Source: Bacillus carboniphilus
Lineage (GTDB): Bacteria; Bacillota; Bacilli; Bacillales; JC228
Reading direction: 5' to 3'
Length of the DNA stretch: 64,000 nt
NCBI RefSeq assembly: GCF_039522365.1
Contig: NZ_BAAADJ010000017.1
Coordinates: 1 to 64,000 of the forward strand
Shown: piece after piece, positions 34,922-43,753 of the stretch
Numbering within the stretch: position 1 is the first letter of the stretch
How the letters are laid out: each line of letters starts with the position of its first letter
Position numbers and translations under genes: made by a program
The notes under the pieces: generated by a model
Seen by the model: only the letters and a program-made list of their open reading frames with translations
Database searches by the model: none
What the model was told of the DNA's origin: nothing

Positions 34922-35689
34922 GTGGGACTATTCATAAACAAAAAAAGTCATCCTGAAGTTTATAAGAATAAAAACAACATTAAAGCTCCTAATCAAGATA
35001 TGGTTCACTATAACTATATAACCGAACTCATTAAGGAACAGCAACGGACGAATAAGGCTCTTGCAGAATCACTAGCAGAAATAAAGCAACAATACGTCGT
35101 ACAGGATGCAAAGCAAACGCAGCACTGGAATCACGTCAAAGACCAAATGGATGATCTGATTATAAGAGATACTCAGCGCGAAGAATTTGAGAATGCAATG
35201 ATGGAAAGACTTGATGAGCTAGATGATAAAAACCTGGAACTTCAAAAAATTCTTGAAAATGAGAGTGTTATCAAGCAAACCATCATGGATCATATAAATC
35301 ACTTAAGCGAATCCAACAAAGAGATTGCCGACCGCTTAGAGAAAAGTGAAGCTATTAATCAATTCTTAAAACATAAACTTAATCAGCAGTATACACTTCA
35401 AAAGGAAGTGGCTGAGACTTTATCTAATACCAAGGAGTTTCAATCCGGTGTATTAGAAAGACTCGACCATCAGGAGGCTGTGACAGAGAAGATTTCTCGG
35501 CAGTTAAATCACATTCGTTCCATTATCTTTGAAAGAACAAACTATTTAGCCACAAAGATTGAAGACGGATACCAAATTACCTCCAATTACGTATATAAGC
35601 TTATGACAGGCTCTGACCAACCCCTAACCTTTTCTCTACTCAATCAAAAAAAGAAAGAGGAAACAAAACAAGCTTCCTCCTCAAAATAA
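34922..35689 (+). CDS. Coiled-coil protein, 255 aa
   Basis: The protein is hydrophilic and almost entirely predicted helical, with heptad-like patterns from about residue 30 to 200 (ITELIKEQQRTNKALAESLA, MMERLDELDDKNLELQKILE). No enzyme motif, Cys or membrane helix is present. GTG start; AGGAGG lies 10 nt upstream, and an overlapping ATG in another frame stops after five codons. It precedes the formate dehydrogenase operon by about 100 nt with a weak terminator between. The function is unknown; a structural or adaptor role is possible. Confidence 0.7.
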   Translation: MGLFINKKSHPEVYKNKNNIKAPNQDMVHYNYITELIKEQQRTNKALAESLAEIKQQYVVQDAKQTQHWNHVKDQMDDLIIRDTQREEFENAMMERLDELDDKNLELQKILENESVIKQTIMDHINHLSESNKEIADRLEKSEAINQFLKHKLNQQYTLQKEVAETLSNTKEFQSGVLERLDHQEAVTEKISRQLNHIRSIIFERTNYLATKIEDGYQITSNYVYKLMTGSDQPLTFSLLNQKKKEETKQASSSK

Positions 35690-35713
35690 GTCCCTTTTTG
35701 GGGCTATTTTTTT
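35686..35713 (+). terminator. Weak terminator after the coiled-coil gene
   Basis: A short stem agtccc / ggggct with a 5-nt loop is followed by ATTTTTTT. Confidence 0.55.
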
Positions 35714-35802
35714 ATTACTGACAAAAATTCCATGTTTTGTAATACAAATCTTTGAATAGCTCATACTTAGTATAGCTACTATTTGAGGAGGTGGATGACC
35801 AA

Positions 35803-38793
35803 ATGGAAGATCAAACCATTACATTTACTTTAAATGATACTGAAATTAGAGCAAAAGAAGGGCAATCCATATTAGAAGCAGCCCTTGAAAGTAACTTATA
35901 CATTCCAGGAATATGTTCATCACAGCCAGATTTAGGAATTGGTGTCATCCAGACCTGTGACACCTGTTATGTGGAAATTAACGGCAAACTGGAGCGAGCA
36001 TGTTCGACTAAGGCAAAGCCAAATATGATTGTGAATTCTGTTTCAGAAGTTGCAAAAGAGGCTCAGTTAGAAGCAATGTCTAGAATTCTAAAAAATCATG
36101 AACTCTATTGTACAGTTTGTGATAACAATAATGGGAACTGTGTCGTACATAATACTGCTGAATATTTAGAACTCGAACATCAAAAATACGAATTTCAGCC
36201 GAAACCGTATCCACCAGATAACTCTCACCCATTTTATCGTTATGAGCCTGACCAATGCATTCTTTGTGGACAGTGTGTAGAAGCCTGTCAAGATCTTCAG
36301 GTAAGTGAGGTATTAAGCATTGATTGGGATCGAGAACATCCTCGGGTCATTTGGGACGATGATGTTCCAATAGATCAATCATCGTGTGTTTCTTGTGGAC
36401 ACTGCGTGACCGTATGTCCTTGTAATGCCCTAATGGAAAAATCCATGCTTGGTAAAGCAGGGTATATGACAGGGATACCTAACAATATCTTAGAACCGAT
36501 GATTGATTTAACGAAAGAAGTAGAACCTGGGTACAAAGAGATTTTTACCATATCAAATGTAGAAGCAACCATGCGTGAAGATCGAATTAAGAAAACCAAG
36601 ACCGTTTGCACGTATTGTGGAGTAGGTTGCAGTTTTGAAGTCTGGACAAAAGATCGTGAAATTTTAAGAGTACAACCTTACGCTGACGCTCCTGTTAACG
36701 GAATTTCAACGTGCGTAAAAGGGAAATTTGGTTGGGATTTTGTAAACAGTGAGGAACGACTTACGAAGCCATTGATACGAAAAGGAGACAAATTCTACGA
36801 GGCTACTTGGGAGGATGCGTTCACATTAATGGCTGAAAAAATGTCTGCTATTAAAGAAAACGACGGTCCAGATGCTCTTGGTTTTATTGCATCATCTAAA
36901 TGTACAAATGAAGAAAATTATCTATTCCAAAAGTTAGCTCGTGCTGTATTCCAGACAAATAATATCGATAACTGCTCACGCTATTGTCAGACACCGGCAT
37001 CTGCAGGGCTTATGCGAACAGTAGGTATTGGTGGAGATTCAGGTACAATGCAAGATATTGCAAGTGCAGACCTTGTGATTGTGGTGGGTGCGAATCCGTC
37101 CGAATCGCATCCTGTCTTAGCAACACGTGTGAAACGAGCACATAAACTGCATGGACAAAAGCTTGTAGTGGTTGACCTAAGGAAAAATGAACTAGCCGAT
37201 CGTGCAGACCTGTACATTCATCCTAAGCCTGGTTCTGATCTTGTTTGGCTATCAGCCGTGACCAAATATATCTTTGATCAGGGCTGGGAAGCAAAAGAGT
37301 TTTTACAAAATAGAGTAAACAATGTTGAAGAGTACAAGCAATCCTTAGAGAAATTCACATTAGAGTACGCCGAAGAAAAAACAGGGATTTCCAAAGATAC
37401 GTTAATCAAACTCGCCAAGATGATTCATGTATCAAATGGAACCTGTATCCTTTGGGCAATGGGTGTGACGCAGCATATAGGTGGTACAGACACAAGTACA
37501 GCCATAAGCAATCTTTTATTAGTAACAGGGAACTACGGAAAGGAAGGGGCTGGCGCATATCCACTACGCGGGCACAATAACGTTCAAGGTGCTAGTGATT
37601 TTGGAACGATGCCAAACTGGTTACCGGGTTATGAACCTGTTGAAGATGATGAAACTCGTTCTCGATATGAACAAGCCTGGGGTACAAAAATTCCTAAAAA
37701 GCCTGGCCTCAATAACCATCAAATTGTAGAGGCTATTGTAGATGGGCGTGTAAAAGGGATGTACCTATTTGGAGAAGAAATGGCTTTAGTTGACTCTAAT
37801 ATCAATTACGTCCAAGAAGCATTTGAAAAGCTAGAATTCTTTGTGGTACAAGATGTTTTCTTTTCTAAGACAGCACAATATGCAGATGTAGTCTTACCTG
37901 CTTCCCCAAGTCTTGAAAAAGAAGGAACCTTTACGAATACAGAAAGAAGGATCCAACGTTTATACAAAGCACTAGACCCTCTTGGTGATTCTAAACCAGA
38001 TTGGCTCATTTTCCAGGAATTCGCCAATAAAATGGGGGCAAACTGGAATTACTCTCATCCTGCAGAAATAATGGATGAAGTTGCAAAACTAGCGCCTATC
38101 TTTGCAGGTGTTAGCTATGACCGTCTGGAAGGGTGGGATAGCCAAATCTGGCCAGTCACTCCTGATGGTGAGAGTACACCCATTTTATATAAAGAACGCT
38201 TTAAATTCTTAGACGGAAAAGCTCGGTTATTACCGGTTGATTGGTCAATACCACACCACATGGGTGAAGAGTTCGACCTCCATCTTAACAATGGACGTTT
38301 ATTAGAACAATTCCATGAAGGAAATATGACCGATCGTTCAGAGGGTATTCATTATAAAGTACCGAATCCATGGCTTGAAGTGTCTAGTGAGCTTGCCAAA
38401 GAGCGGAATATCGAGACAGGTGCATTGGTTCGCCTAACTTCGCCATATGGACAAGTAAAGGTTCGAGTTCTCGTAACGGATCGCGTGACAGGTAAAGAAC
38501 TGTATTTACCCATGAATTCAAGAAAGAATATCCAGGCTGTGAATACATTAACAAGCAGTTATTATGACAAAGACACACATACACCGAACTATAAGGAAAC
38601 CCAAGTAAAAATGGAGGTTCTGGAGAGAACGGGCGAATCTCCTTTACCACGGTATAACCCTCGGTTTGGAAATCCACAGCCTCACATTGGTGTAGAAGTG
38701 GATAAAAAGTGGCAACGCCCAGATTTCACACCAATACCTAAAACGTTAGAAAGTGAGGGGTTATACGATGGCCAAAGCGATACAGCAAATTGA
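35803..38793 (+). CDS. fdhF: Formate dehydrogenase alpha subunit-like molybdoenzyme (YrhE/FdhF)
   Basis: The 996-aa protein combines an N-terminal [2Fe-2S] domain (residues 1-85), a His/Cys cluster (HELYCTVCDNNNGNC), two 4Fe-4S clusters (CILCGQCVEACQD, CVSCGHCVTVCPCNAL), then the molybdopterin domain with its own 4Fe-4S (CTYCGVGCSFEV). The Mo ligand is Cys395 in SRYCQTPASAG, in place of selenocysteine, and the residue after it is Gln rather than the His of classic FDH. It should oxidise formate, but the Gln variant leaves room for another substrate. ATG at 35803 or GTG at 35791 share the ribosome site GAGGAGG. It overlaps the DUF1641 gene. Confidence 0.88.
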   Translation: MEDQTITFTLNDTEIRAKEGQSILEAALESNLYIPGICSSQPDLGIGVIQTCDTCYVEINGKLERACSTKAKPNMIVNSVSEVAKEAQLEAMSRILKNHELYCTVCDNNNGNCVVHNTAEYLELEHQKYEFQPKPYPPDNSHPFYRYEPDQCILCGQCVEACQDLQVSEVLSIDWDREHPRVIWDDDVPIDQSSCVSCGHCVTVCPCNALMEKSMLGKAGYMTGIPNNILEPMIDLTKEVEPGYKEIFTISNVEATMREDRIKKTKTVCTYCGVGCSFEVWTKDREILRVQPYADAPVNGISTCVKGKFGWDFVNSEERLTKPLIRKGDKFYEATWEDAFTLMAEKMSAIKENDGPDALGFIASSKCTNEENYLFQKLARAVFQTNNIDNCSRYCQTPASAGLMRTVGIGGDSGTMQDIASADLVIVVGANPSESHPVLATRVKRAHKLHGQKLVVVDLRKNELADRADLYIHPKPGSDLVWLSAVTKYIFDQGWEAKEFLQNRVNNVEEYKQSLEKFTLEYAEEKTGISKDTLIKLAKMIHVSNGTCILWAMGVTQHIGGTDTSTAISNLLLVTGNYGKEGAGAYPLRGHNNVQGASDFGTMPNWLPGYEPVEDDETRSRYEQAWGTKIPKKPGLNNHQIVEAIVDGRVKGMYLFGEEMALVDSNINYVQEAFEKLEFFVVQDVFFSKTAQYADVVLPASPSLEKEGTFTNTERRIQRLYKALDPLGDSKPDWLIFQEFANKMGANWNYSHPAEIMDEVAKLAPIFAGVSYDRLEGWDSQIWPVTPDGESTPILYKERFKFLDGKARLLPVDWSIPHHMGEEFDLHLNNGRLLEQFHEGNMTDRSEGIHYKVPNPWLEVSSELAKERNIETGALVRLTSPYGQVKVRVLVTDRVTGKELYLPMNSRKNIQAVNTLTSSYYDKDTHTPNYKETQVKMEVLERTGESPLPRYNPRFGNPQPHIGVEVDKKWQRPDFTPIPKTLESEGLYDGQSDTAN

Positions 38794-39259
38794 ACGAAAA
38801 CAGAAAAATGCTGAAGAAGAGCGAACAGAAGATTTAGCAGCAATTTTAACCCAAATTGCTGAAAATAGAGAAGCCATCCAAACAAGCTTAATGATTCTAC
38901 AAGAACTACATCAAGCTGGCATTTTAGATATGCTTAAAGGGTTATTGCGAACTAGGGAAAAGGTTGGGTCTATTGCAATAGAACAAATTAACCAACCGGG
39001 AATGCATAACATTATCAAGAATGGGATGAGTGCTGTCCAGTTACTATCTTCCCTTGACCCTAATCAACTTAAGCAAATCTTTGGAGGACTTTCACATGGC
39101 CTTCATAAAGCATCAGAGGGGAATGAAAAGAAAGAACAAGCAAGTATGTGGGGCTTGATGAAATCGATGAGAGATCCAAATGTTCGAACGTCTCTTAACA
39201 CAATGGTCCATTTTTTGAATGGAATGGGCGAAGGTTTAAATCAGAAACAAGTTCATTAG
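38768..39259 (+). CDS. DUF1641 protein (YrhD/YjgD-like), FDH-associated
   Basis: The 163-aa helical protein has the DUF1641 core ELHQAGILDMLKGLLRTREK and INQPGMHNIIKNGMSAVQLL. Proteins of this family occur beside Cys-type FdhF genes in Bacilli (yrhDE, yjgCD) and may act as an electron-transfer or assembly partner. The ATG at 38768 is preferred over the one 15 nt upstream. Its start lies 26 nt inside the fdhF stop, so translation is coupled. Confidence 0.88.
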   Translation: MAKAIQQIERKQKNAEEERTEDLAAILTQIAENREAIQTSLMILQELHQAGILDMLKGLLRTREKVGSIAIEQINQPGMHNIIKNGMSAVQLLSSLDPNQLKQIFGGLSHGLHKASEGNEKKEQASMWGLMKSMRDPNVRTSLNTMVHFLNGMGEGLNQKQVH

Positions 39260-39275
39260 TCAGGATGTGAATTAG

Positions 39276-39500
39276 ATGATAACCCATAAACTTTCAGTTC
39301 CCAATCTAAAAAAAGAAGACGAAGGAAAAATAAGTGAAGCTCTTCATGATGTATGGGGAGTCCGTAATGTGAAAATAAATGTTCAAACTGGTGAGGTTAT
39401 GATCTCCTATGATGAAAACGCAGGATCATTGGAAGATTTTCAACAGGCTATAGTTGATGTTGGATATGATGAAGTAAATAAACTTGAAGGTACGCTGTAA
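39276..39500 (+). CDS. HMA-fold small protein lacking CxxC, 74 aa
   Basis: The protein MITHKLSVPNLKKEDEGKIS... has the beta-alpha-beta-beta-alpha-beta pattern of heavy-metal-associated domains (VWGVRNVKINVQTGEVMISYDE, then DFQQAIVDVGYDEV). The metal-binding CxxC is replaced by PNLKKE, so copper binding is unlikely. It lies 16 nt after the DUF1641 gene in the fdh operon. It might serve as a protein-protein adaptor in FDH assembly; this is inference. Confidence 0.75.
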   Translation: MITHKLSVPNLKKEDEGKISEALHDVWGVRNVKINVQTGEVMISYDENAGSLEDFQQAIVDVGYDEVNKLEGTL

Positions 39501-39515
39501 AAGGAGGTTCTTAGT

Positions 39516-39650
39516 ATGGCTCGAATATGTGAAGTTTGTGGCCGTATTGAACAAGTCGAAGATAACCAGCATCCTTATGACATGATTGATGTATGTCCTG
39601 AGTGTACCCAACACTTAGTACACACACATAACCAGGTAGAAAACGAATAA
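39516..39650 (+). CDS. Mini zinc-ribbon protein, 44 aa
   Basis: The translation begins MARICEVCGRIEQVEDNQHP and continues through DVCPECTQHLVHTH, giving two CxxC knuckles (residues 5-8 and 27-30) and nearby His. AAGGAGG lies 10 nt before ATG. It is the last gene of the fdh operon, before a strong terminator. It probably binds one zinc. Family and role are not recognised; a link to FDH maturation is suggested only by context. Confidence 0.75.
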   Translation: MARICEVCGRIEQVEDNQHPYDMIDVCPECTQHLVHTHNQVENE

Positions 39651-39655
39651 AAATG

Positions 39656-39692
39656 AAGGTCCCACAAGTCACAGCTTGTAGGACCTTTTTTA
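39656..39692. terminator. Terminator between the fdh operon and the FNT gene
   Basis: The stem aaggtcc-cacaag / cttgtaggacctt is followed by TTTTTT. Confidence 0.85.
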
Positions 39693-39703
39693 TTTCCCTT
39701 GAC

Positions 39704-40480
39704 TCACACTTGCTCTCTTATATAGGCTAGCCAGTAAAAGCCTCCAACAAAAATGGCTCCACCAACTGCATTTCCTAAGAAAACAGCAATAAAGTTTTCT
39801 AGGAATTGCCACCATGTATAGTATCCAGCAAATATCGCAGCTGGAATGACAAACATATTGGCTACAACGTGCTGAAAACCAATGGCTACGAAGGCCATAA
39901 TCGGAAACCATATCCCTAGTATTTTTCCCGCTACATCGTCTGCACTGTAGCAAAGCCAGACTGCCAAGCATACTAACCAGTTTGCCCCGATTCCAGAAAT
40001 AAAAGCATGTATAAAAGAATCTTCAATTTTTCCTCCTGCAATACTGACTGTCTTCTCTAAAAATGGCCCCGCTTCTGTTAGACCCAACATGTGCCCAAAA
40101 AAGTAGGCTACAAATATAGAACCTATAAAATTCGTAATCGTTATAATGCTCCAGTTTTTTATAATATCAAAGGTAGTAATCCTTCCCGCGTACCTAGCTG
40201 TTGCCACAGCCATCATATTTCCAGTTAGCAACTCCCCACCTGCAAGTAAGACAAAGATGAGACCTACTGGGAATACAGCTCCACCAATGAAAGCAGACAT
40301 GGAACCCCATATTTCATCGGGTAAATTTCCAACGACCCGAATATCTAATAGAAAGCCAAGTGCAATGAATGCTCCTCCTAGAAAGCCAAGTGCTATTTGG
40401 CTAAGTATTGGTAGAGCAACCTTTTTTTCTCCATGCTCCATGGCTAGTTGTGCTGTTTTTTTGGGTGGAAAAAAAGTCAT
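39704..40480 (-). CDS. Formate/nitrite transporter family channel (FocA/NirC-like)
   Basis: The 258-aa protein has six helices and FNT family elements: QIALGFLGGAFIALGF, the LLAGGELLTGNMMA segment (related to the selectivity loop) and GIGANWLVCLAVWL, with a final GNAVGGAIFVGGFYW. It moves formate or a related anion across the membrane. It starts 2 nt after the fdhD stop, in an operon with fdhD, convergent with the fdhF operon; this supports formate as the substrate and equals YrhG by context. Confidence 0.9.
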   Translation of the reverse strand: MTFFPPKKTAQLAMEHGEKKVALPILSQIALGFLGGAFIALGFLLDIRVVGNLPDEIWGSMSAFIGGAVFPVGLIFVLLAGGELLTGNMMAVATARYAGRITTFDIIKNWSIITITNFIGSIFVAYFFGHMLGLTEAGPFLEKTVSIAGGKIEDSFIHAFISGIGANWLVCLAVWLCYSADDVAGKILGIWFPIMAFVAIGFQHVVANMFVIPAAIFAGYYTWWQFLENFIAVFLGNAVGGAIFVGGFYWLAYIREQV

Positions 40481-40482
40481 GA

Positions 40483-41283
40483 CTATATCCCTTCTTTTTC
40501 ATGGTCTAGAATGATTCTTTCAGGATGGGTATATACGTTCATCCTTTCATTTCGAATAAATCCTACTGCCGTAATACCTAAATCATGGGCAAGCTTGAGT
40601 GCCAATGTTGTTGGAGCAGACTTGGATAAAAGAACACCAATTCCTATCTTCGCTACCTTTAACACAATTTCCGATGATATCCTTCCACTAAAAACAATTA
40701 CTTTATTTGCTAAAGAGACTTGATTATCCAAGCAATATCCATAAATTTTGTCTAAGGCATTATGTCTACCTATGTCCGCTCTCGTTATAATGACCTCATC
40801 TTTTGTGCATAGTGCCGCATTATGTAGAGCACCTGTAAGGCGAAATTGAGTTGAGCCACTTTCCATTTCATTCATGAGGTGTAAACATTCATGAACGGAT
40901 AGCTGCATTCTGCTCGTAATGGTTTTAGCCGTTTGAACATCATTATGAAAATAAAATTGTCGACTCTTTCCACAGCAAGACCCAATAAACCGTTTAGAAA
41001 CATAGTCCTTATTTCGAACCTGCTTATTTTTTAGCTGTACATAGGCAAAGCCCCTACTTTTATCAATGTGTAACGATGAAATCTGTTGGACAGACCGAAT
41101 AATCCCCTCTGATGCTAAAAAGCCAATAACTAATTCACGTAAGTGGTCCGGAGAACATACCATTGTTGCAAATTCCTCATTGTCGAGACGGATCGTTAAT
41201 GGATGCTCGATCGCAGCACTATCCATAAATTCCCCTAAAAAGGAACCATCGTATTTAAAGACTGTAATTTTCTCAATGCTCAT
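40483..41283 (-). CDS. fdhD: FdhD sulfur carrier for formate dehydrogenase
   Basis: FdhD transfers sulfur from a cysteine desulfurase to the molybdenum cofactor of FDH. The 266-aa protein carries the key Cys pair in FIGSCCGKSRQF and typical segments RADIGRHNALDKIYG, VIVFSGRISSEIVLKVA and ILLSKSAPTTLALKLA. It is the first gene of the fdhD-FNT pair. Its presence near fdhF argues that the latter is a sulfurated, FDH-type molybdoenzyme. Confidence 0.93.
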   Translation of the reverse strand: MSIEKITVFKYDGSFLGEFMDSAAIEHPLTIRLDNEEFATMVCSPDHLRELVIGFLASEGIIRSVQQISSLHIDKSRGFAYVQLKNKQVRNKDYVSKRFIGSCCGKSRQFYFHNDVQTAKTITSRMQLSVHECLHLMNEMESGSTQFRLTGALHNAALCTKDEVIITRADIGRHNALDKIYGYCLDNQVSLANKVIVFSGRISSEIVLKVAKIGIGVLLSKSAPTTLALKLAHDLGITAVGFIRNERMNVYTHPERIILDHEKEGI

Positions 41284-41432
41284 AGAGTTACTCCTTATCC
41301 TTTAGCTATGCTTAGTATTTTCAATTAGAGGCATTATTAAAGATAAATTTGGCAATAGTTACAGAAAAAGCTTAAGTCCCCCCACAAAAAAAAGCACATC
41401 CCAACAAAATAAGAATGCGCCGATTGCTTATT

Positions 41433-42125
41433 TTATTTTTCCAATGCTACGTTTACCGCCTCGACAGCATGTATGTGTGCTGTGTCAAACAGTGGGATTG
41501 TTACATCCTCTTTTTTGACAAGCAATCCAATCTCCGTACACCCTAATATAATCCCTTCAGCCCCTCTTTTAACTAGAGAATGAATAACTTCTTGGTAATA
41601 CTGTTTTGAGGATTTTTCAATTTTTCCTAAACAAAGCTCCTCAAATATAACTTGGTTAATAATGGTGCGTTCTTCATTACTAGGAACAATAACCTGAATT
41701 CCTTCTCTTTCTATTCGTGATTTATAAAAGTCTTGTTCCATTGTGTACTTAGTTCCAAGCAATCCGACTGTTCGTAAACCTGACTGTTTTATTTGTTTTA
41801 CGGTAGCATCTGCAATATGAATGAAGGGAACCTTTATTTTTCTTTCAATTGAATTCACTACCTTATGCATCGTATTCGTACAAATAACAATAAAATCTAC
41901 CCCTGCTTTTTCTAATGAAACAGCTACATTCGCCAATTCTTCGCCAGCTGCCTCCCACTCTCCAAGTGCCTGGTATTTTTCAATTTCATGAAAATCAACG
42001 CTGTAAAGTACACATTTCGCAGAATGTAATCCACCCAATCTCTTTTTTACTTCCTCGTTGATGGTACGATAATATTCCCCTGAAGATTCCCAACTCATAC
42101 CTCCAATTAAACCGATTGTTTTCAT
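41433..42125 (-). CDS. Aspartate/glutamate racemase family protein
   Basis: The 230-aa protein shows the family N terminus IGLIGGMSWESSGEYYRTIN and both catalytic cysteines: CTNTMHKV (first) and GCTEIGLLV (second). It is a PLP-independent cytosolic racemase, like YgeA; whether aspartate or a broader set of amino acids is the substrate cannot be read. It is monocistronic and divergent from the glycosyltransferase gene. Confidence 0.9.
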   Translation of the reverse strand: MKTIGLIGGMSWESSGEYYRTINEEVKKRLGGLHSAKCVLYSVDFHEIEKYQALGEWEAAGEELANVAVSLEKAGVDFIVICTNTMHKVVNSIERKIKVPFIHIADATVKQIKQSGLRTVGLLGTKYTMEQDFYKSRIEREGIQVIVPSNEERTIINQVIFEELCLGKIEKSSKQYYQEVIHSLVKRGAEGIILGCTEIGLLVKKEDVTIPLFDTAHIHAVEAVNVALEK

Positions 42126-42304
42126 AAAAGCTCCCCCGCTCTTTGTTTTGTTATCATTTTACACTCATACTTAAAACAATCACAATATGATTCACATAAT
42201 GAAAACCGAATGATTCGTTTGATTCCCGAATATCTTAGTTGAAAGAGGGTTTGTTTTCCTAGTCGTCAGTGTCTGTGAATACCGGCGAAAGGAGTTTGTG
42301 TAAG

Positions 42305-43027
42305 ATGAAACATTACGTAATCATCATACCTGCCCTAAATCCCCCAGAAAGTTTAGTTGTTTACGTTCAAGAATTACTAGAGCATGGTTCTTCACATGTC
42401 ATCGTAGTTAATGATGGTAGCAATTTGGAGAGCAACCATATATTTAATAAGCTAAAACATTTTAAGAGATGTACAGTACTAACTCACGGTGAAAACAAAG
42501 GAAAAGGTTGTGCTATTAAAACAGCGTTTCAATATTTTTTAGACCATTTTCATCATATGGAGGCAGTGATTACGGCAGATGCAGATGGTCAACATTCAAT
42601 AGAAGACGTACTAAAGCTAGCGAAAGTATTAGAACACAAAAAAGAGGGTCTTGTTTGCGGTGTTAGAAACTTTAAAGAGTCTTTTGTCCCAAAGCGTAGT
42701 TTAATCGGCAATCGTATGACTAGCTTCATCTTTTACTTATTATTCAGAATTAGATTGCTAGATACCCAAACAGGATTAAGAGGATTTCCTAAAAATGAAC
42801 TACCTTCTCTTATTGACCTAAAAGGGGATCGATATGAGTATGAAATGAACGTATTGATTTATGCAGCAACTAGGCGAGTACCAATCTTAGAGGTTCCCAT
42901 TCAGACTTTATATTTTAATCAAAATAAGGGGTCTTTCTTCAAACCTCTACGCGACTCGATTAGAATCTTGCACATTATACTTCTTGGATTTTTCTTTCAA
43001 AGAAGAAAATATCGAAGGAAGGAATAG
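42305..43027 (+). CDS. Glycosyltransferase family 2
   Basis: The roughly 240-aa protein has a GT-A fold with VIIPALNPPESL at the N terminus, VVNDGSN, TADADGQHS (DxD-type metal site) and an RGFPKNELP acceptor-side segment. It resembles dolichol-phosphate-mannose-synthase-like GT2 without C-terminal helices. The donor is probably a nucleotide sugar and the acceptor a lipid phosphate; this is inference. GGAG lies 10 nt before ATG. It starts an operon with the acyltransferase-like gene 2 nt downstream. Confidence 0.85.
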   Translation: MKHYVIIIPALNPPESLVVYVQELLEHGSSHVIVVNDGSNLESNHIFNKLKHFKRCTVLTHGENKGKGCAIKTAFQYFLDHFHHMEAVITADADGQHSIEDVLKLAKVLEHKKEGLVCGVRNFKESFVPKRSLIGNRMTSFIFYLLFRIRLLDTQTGLRGFPKNELPSLIDLKGDRYEYEMNVLIYAATRRVPILEVPIQTLYFNQNKGSFFKPLRDSIRILHIILLGFFFQRRKYRRKE

Positions 43028-43029
43028 GT

Positions 43030-43725
43030 ATGAAACATAACATTCACTTTTATGGAAGATATTTTAGACTATCTCGTAGAATTGTCCGCTTTTTTTCTCC
43101 CACCTACTCTGTTCAATTATCAGCAAATCTAGAAGAACCTGTTGTATATGTTTCCCATCATCAAAACCTGTTAGGTCCTTTCACAATCCTTCTGTGGTTC
43201 CCCAGACATTTTCATACATGGATGCTCCACTCATTTCTAAATTCAAAGACTTGCTATACACAATACGTTGATTTTACATTAACAAAACGATTTCATTTCC
43301 CTATTCTTGTTGCCAAAATCATTGCTTCCCCACTTTCAATCGTAATATCCAAGCTATTAACTTCAGCAAGGGGGATTCCTGTTTTTAGGGGTTCTAAAAG
43401 AGTTATCGAATCTTTCAAGTTAAGTGTAGATGCTCTAACTGATGGGCATAATCTTTTAATTTTCCCTGATATTGATTACAAAGACAGCTCTTCTCAAATG
43501 AAAGAGATGTACGAAGGATTTCTTTTAATCGAAAAATACTATTACCGGGCAACTGGTAGTCACATTGGCTTTGTCCCTGTTTATGTAAGTAAGACCAAAC
43601 GTATAATTATAGAAGATAACCCTATATTCTTTACGGATCAACAGGACTTTCAAACTGAATTAAAGATCGTTTCAAAGAAAATACAAACGAGACTCAACCT
43701 ACTAGCTGATAGTTTGGAGACATAA
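43030..43725 (+). CDS. PlsC-like acyltransferase with degenerate HX4D motif
   Basis: The 231-aa protein has the 1-acylglycerol-phosphate acyltransferase pattern: a His motif VSHHQNLLGPF, the GIPVFRGSKRVIESF substrate loop and LLIFPDIDYKD. The catalytic HX4D reads H-QNLL-G, so the Asp is missing, and the usual FPEG reads FPDI. It may have altered chemistry or be a non-catalytic binder. It lies in an operon with the GT2 gene, suggesting a glycolipid modification. A terminator follows. Confidence 0.7.
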   Translation: MKHNIHFYGRYFRLSRRIVRFFSPTYSVQLSANLEEPVVYVSHHQNLLGPFTILLWFPRHFHTWMLHSFLNSKTCYTQYVDFTLTKRFHFPILVAKIIASPLSIVISKLLTSARGIPVFRGSKRVIESFKLSVDALTDGHNLLIFPDIDYKDSSSQMKEMYEGFLLIEKYYYRATGSHIGFVPVYVSKTKRIIIEDNPIFFTDQQDFQTELKIVSKKIQTRLNLLADSLET

Positions 43726-43753
43726 AAAATAACCCATAACGGGTTATTTTTTA
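43724..43753. terminator. Bidirectional terminator after the acyltransferase-like gene
   Basis: The stem aaaaaataaccc / gggttatttttt with a 5-nt loop is symmetrical on both strands. Confidence 0.85.

Noticed and set aside
36985-36987. Selenocysteine codon in fdhF
   Set aside because: The codon is TGT (Cys), not TGA; no SECIS element is needed.
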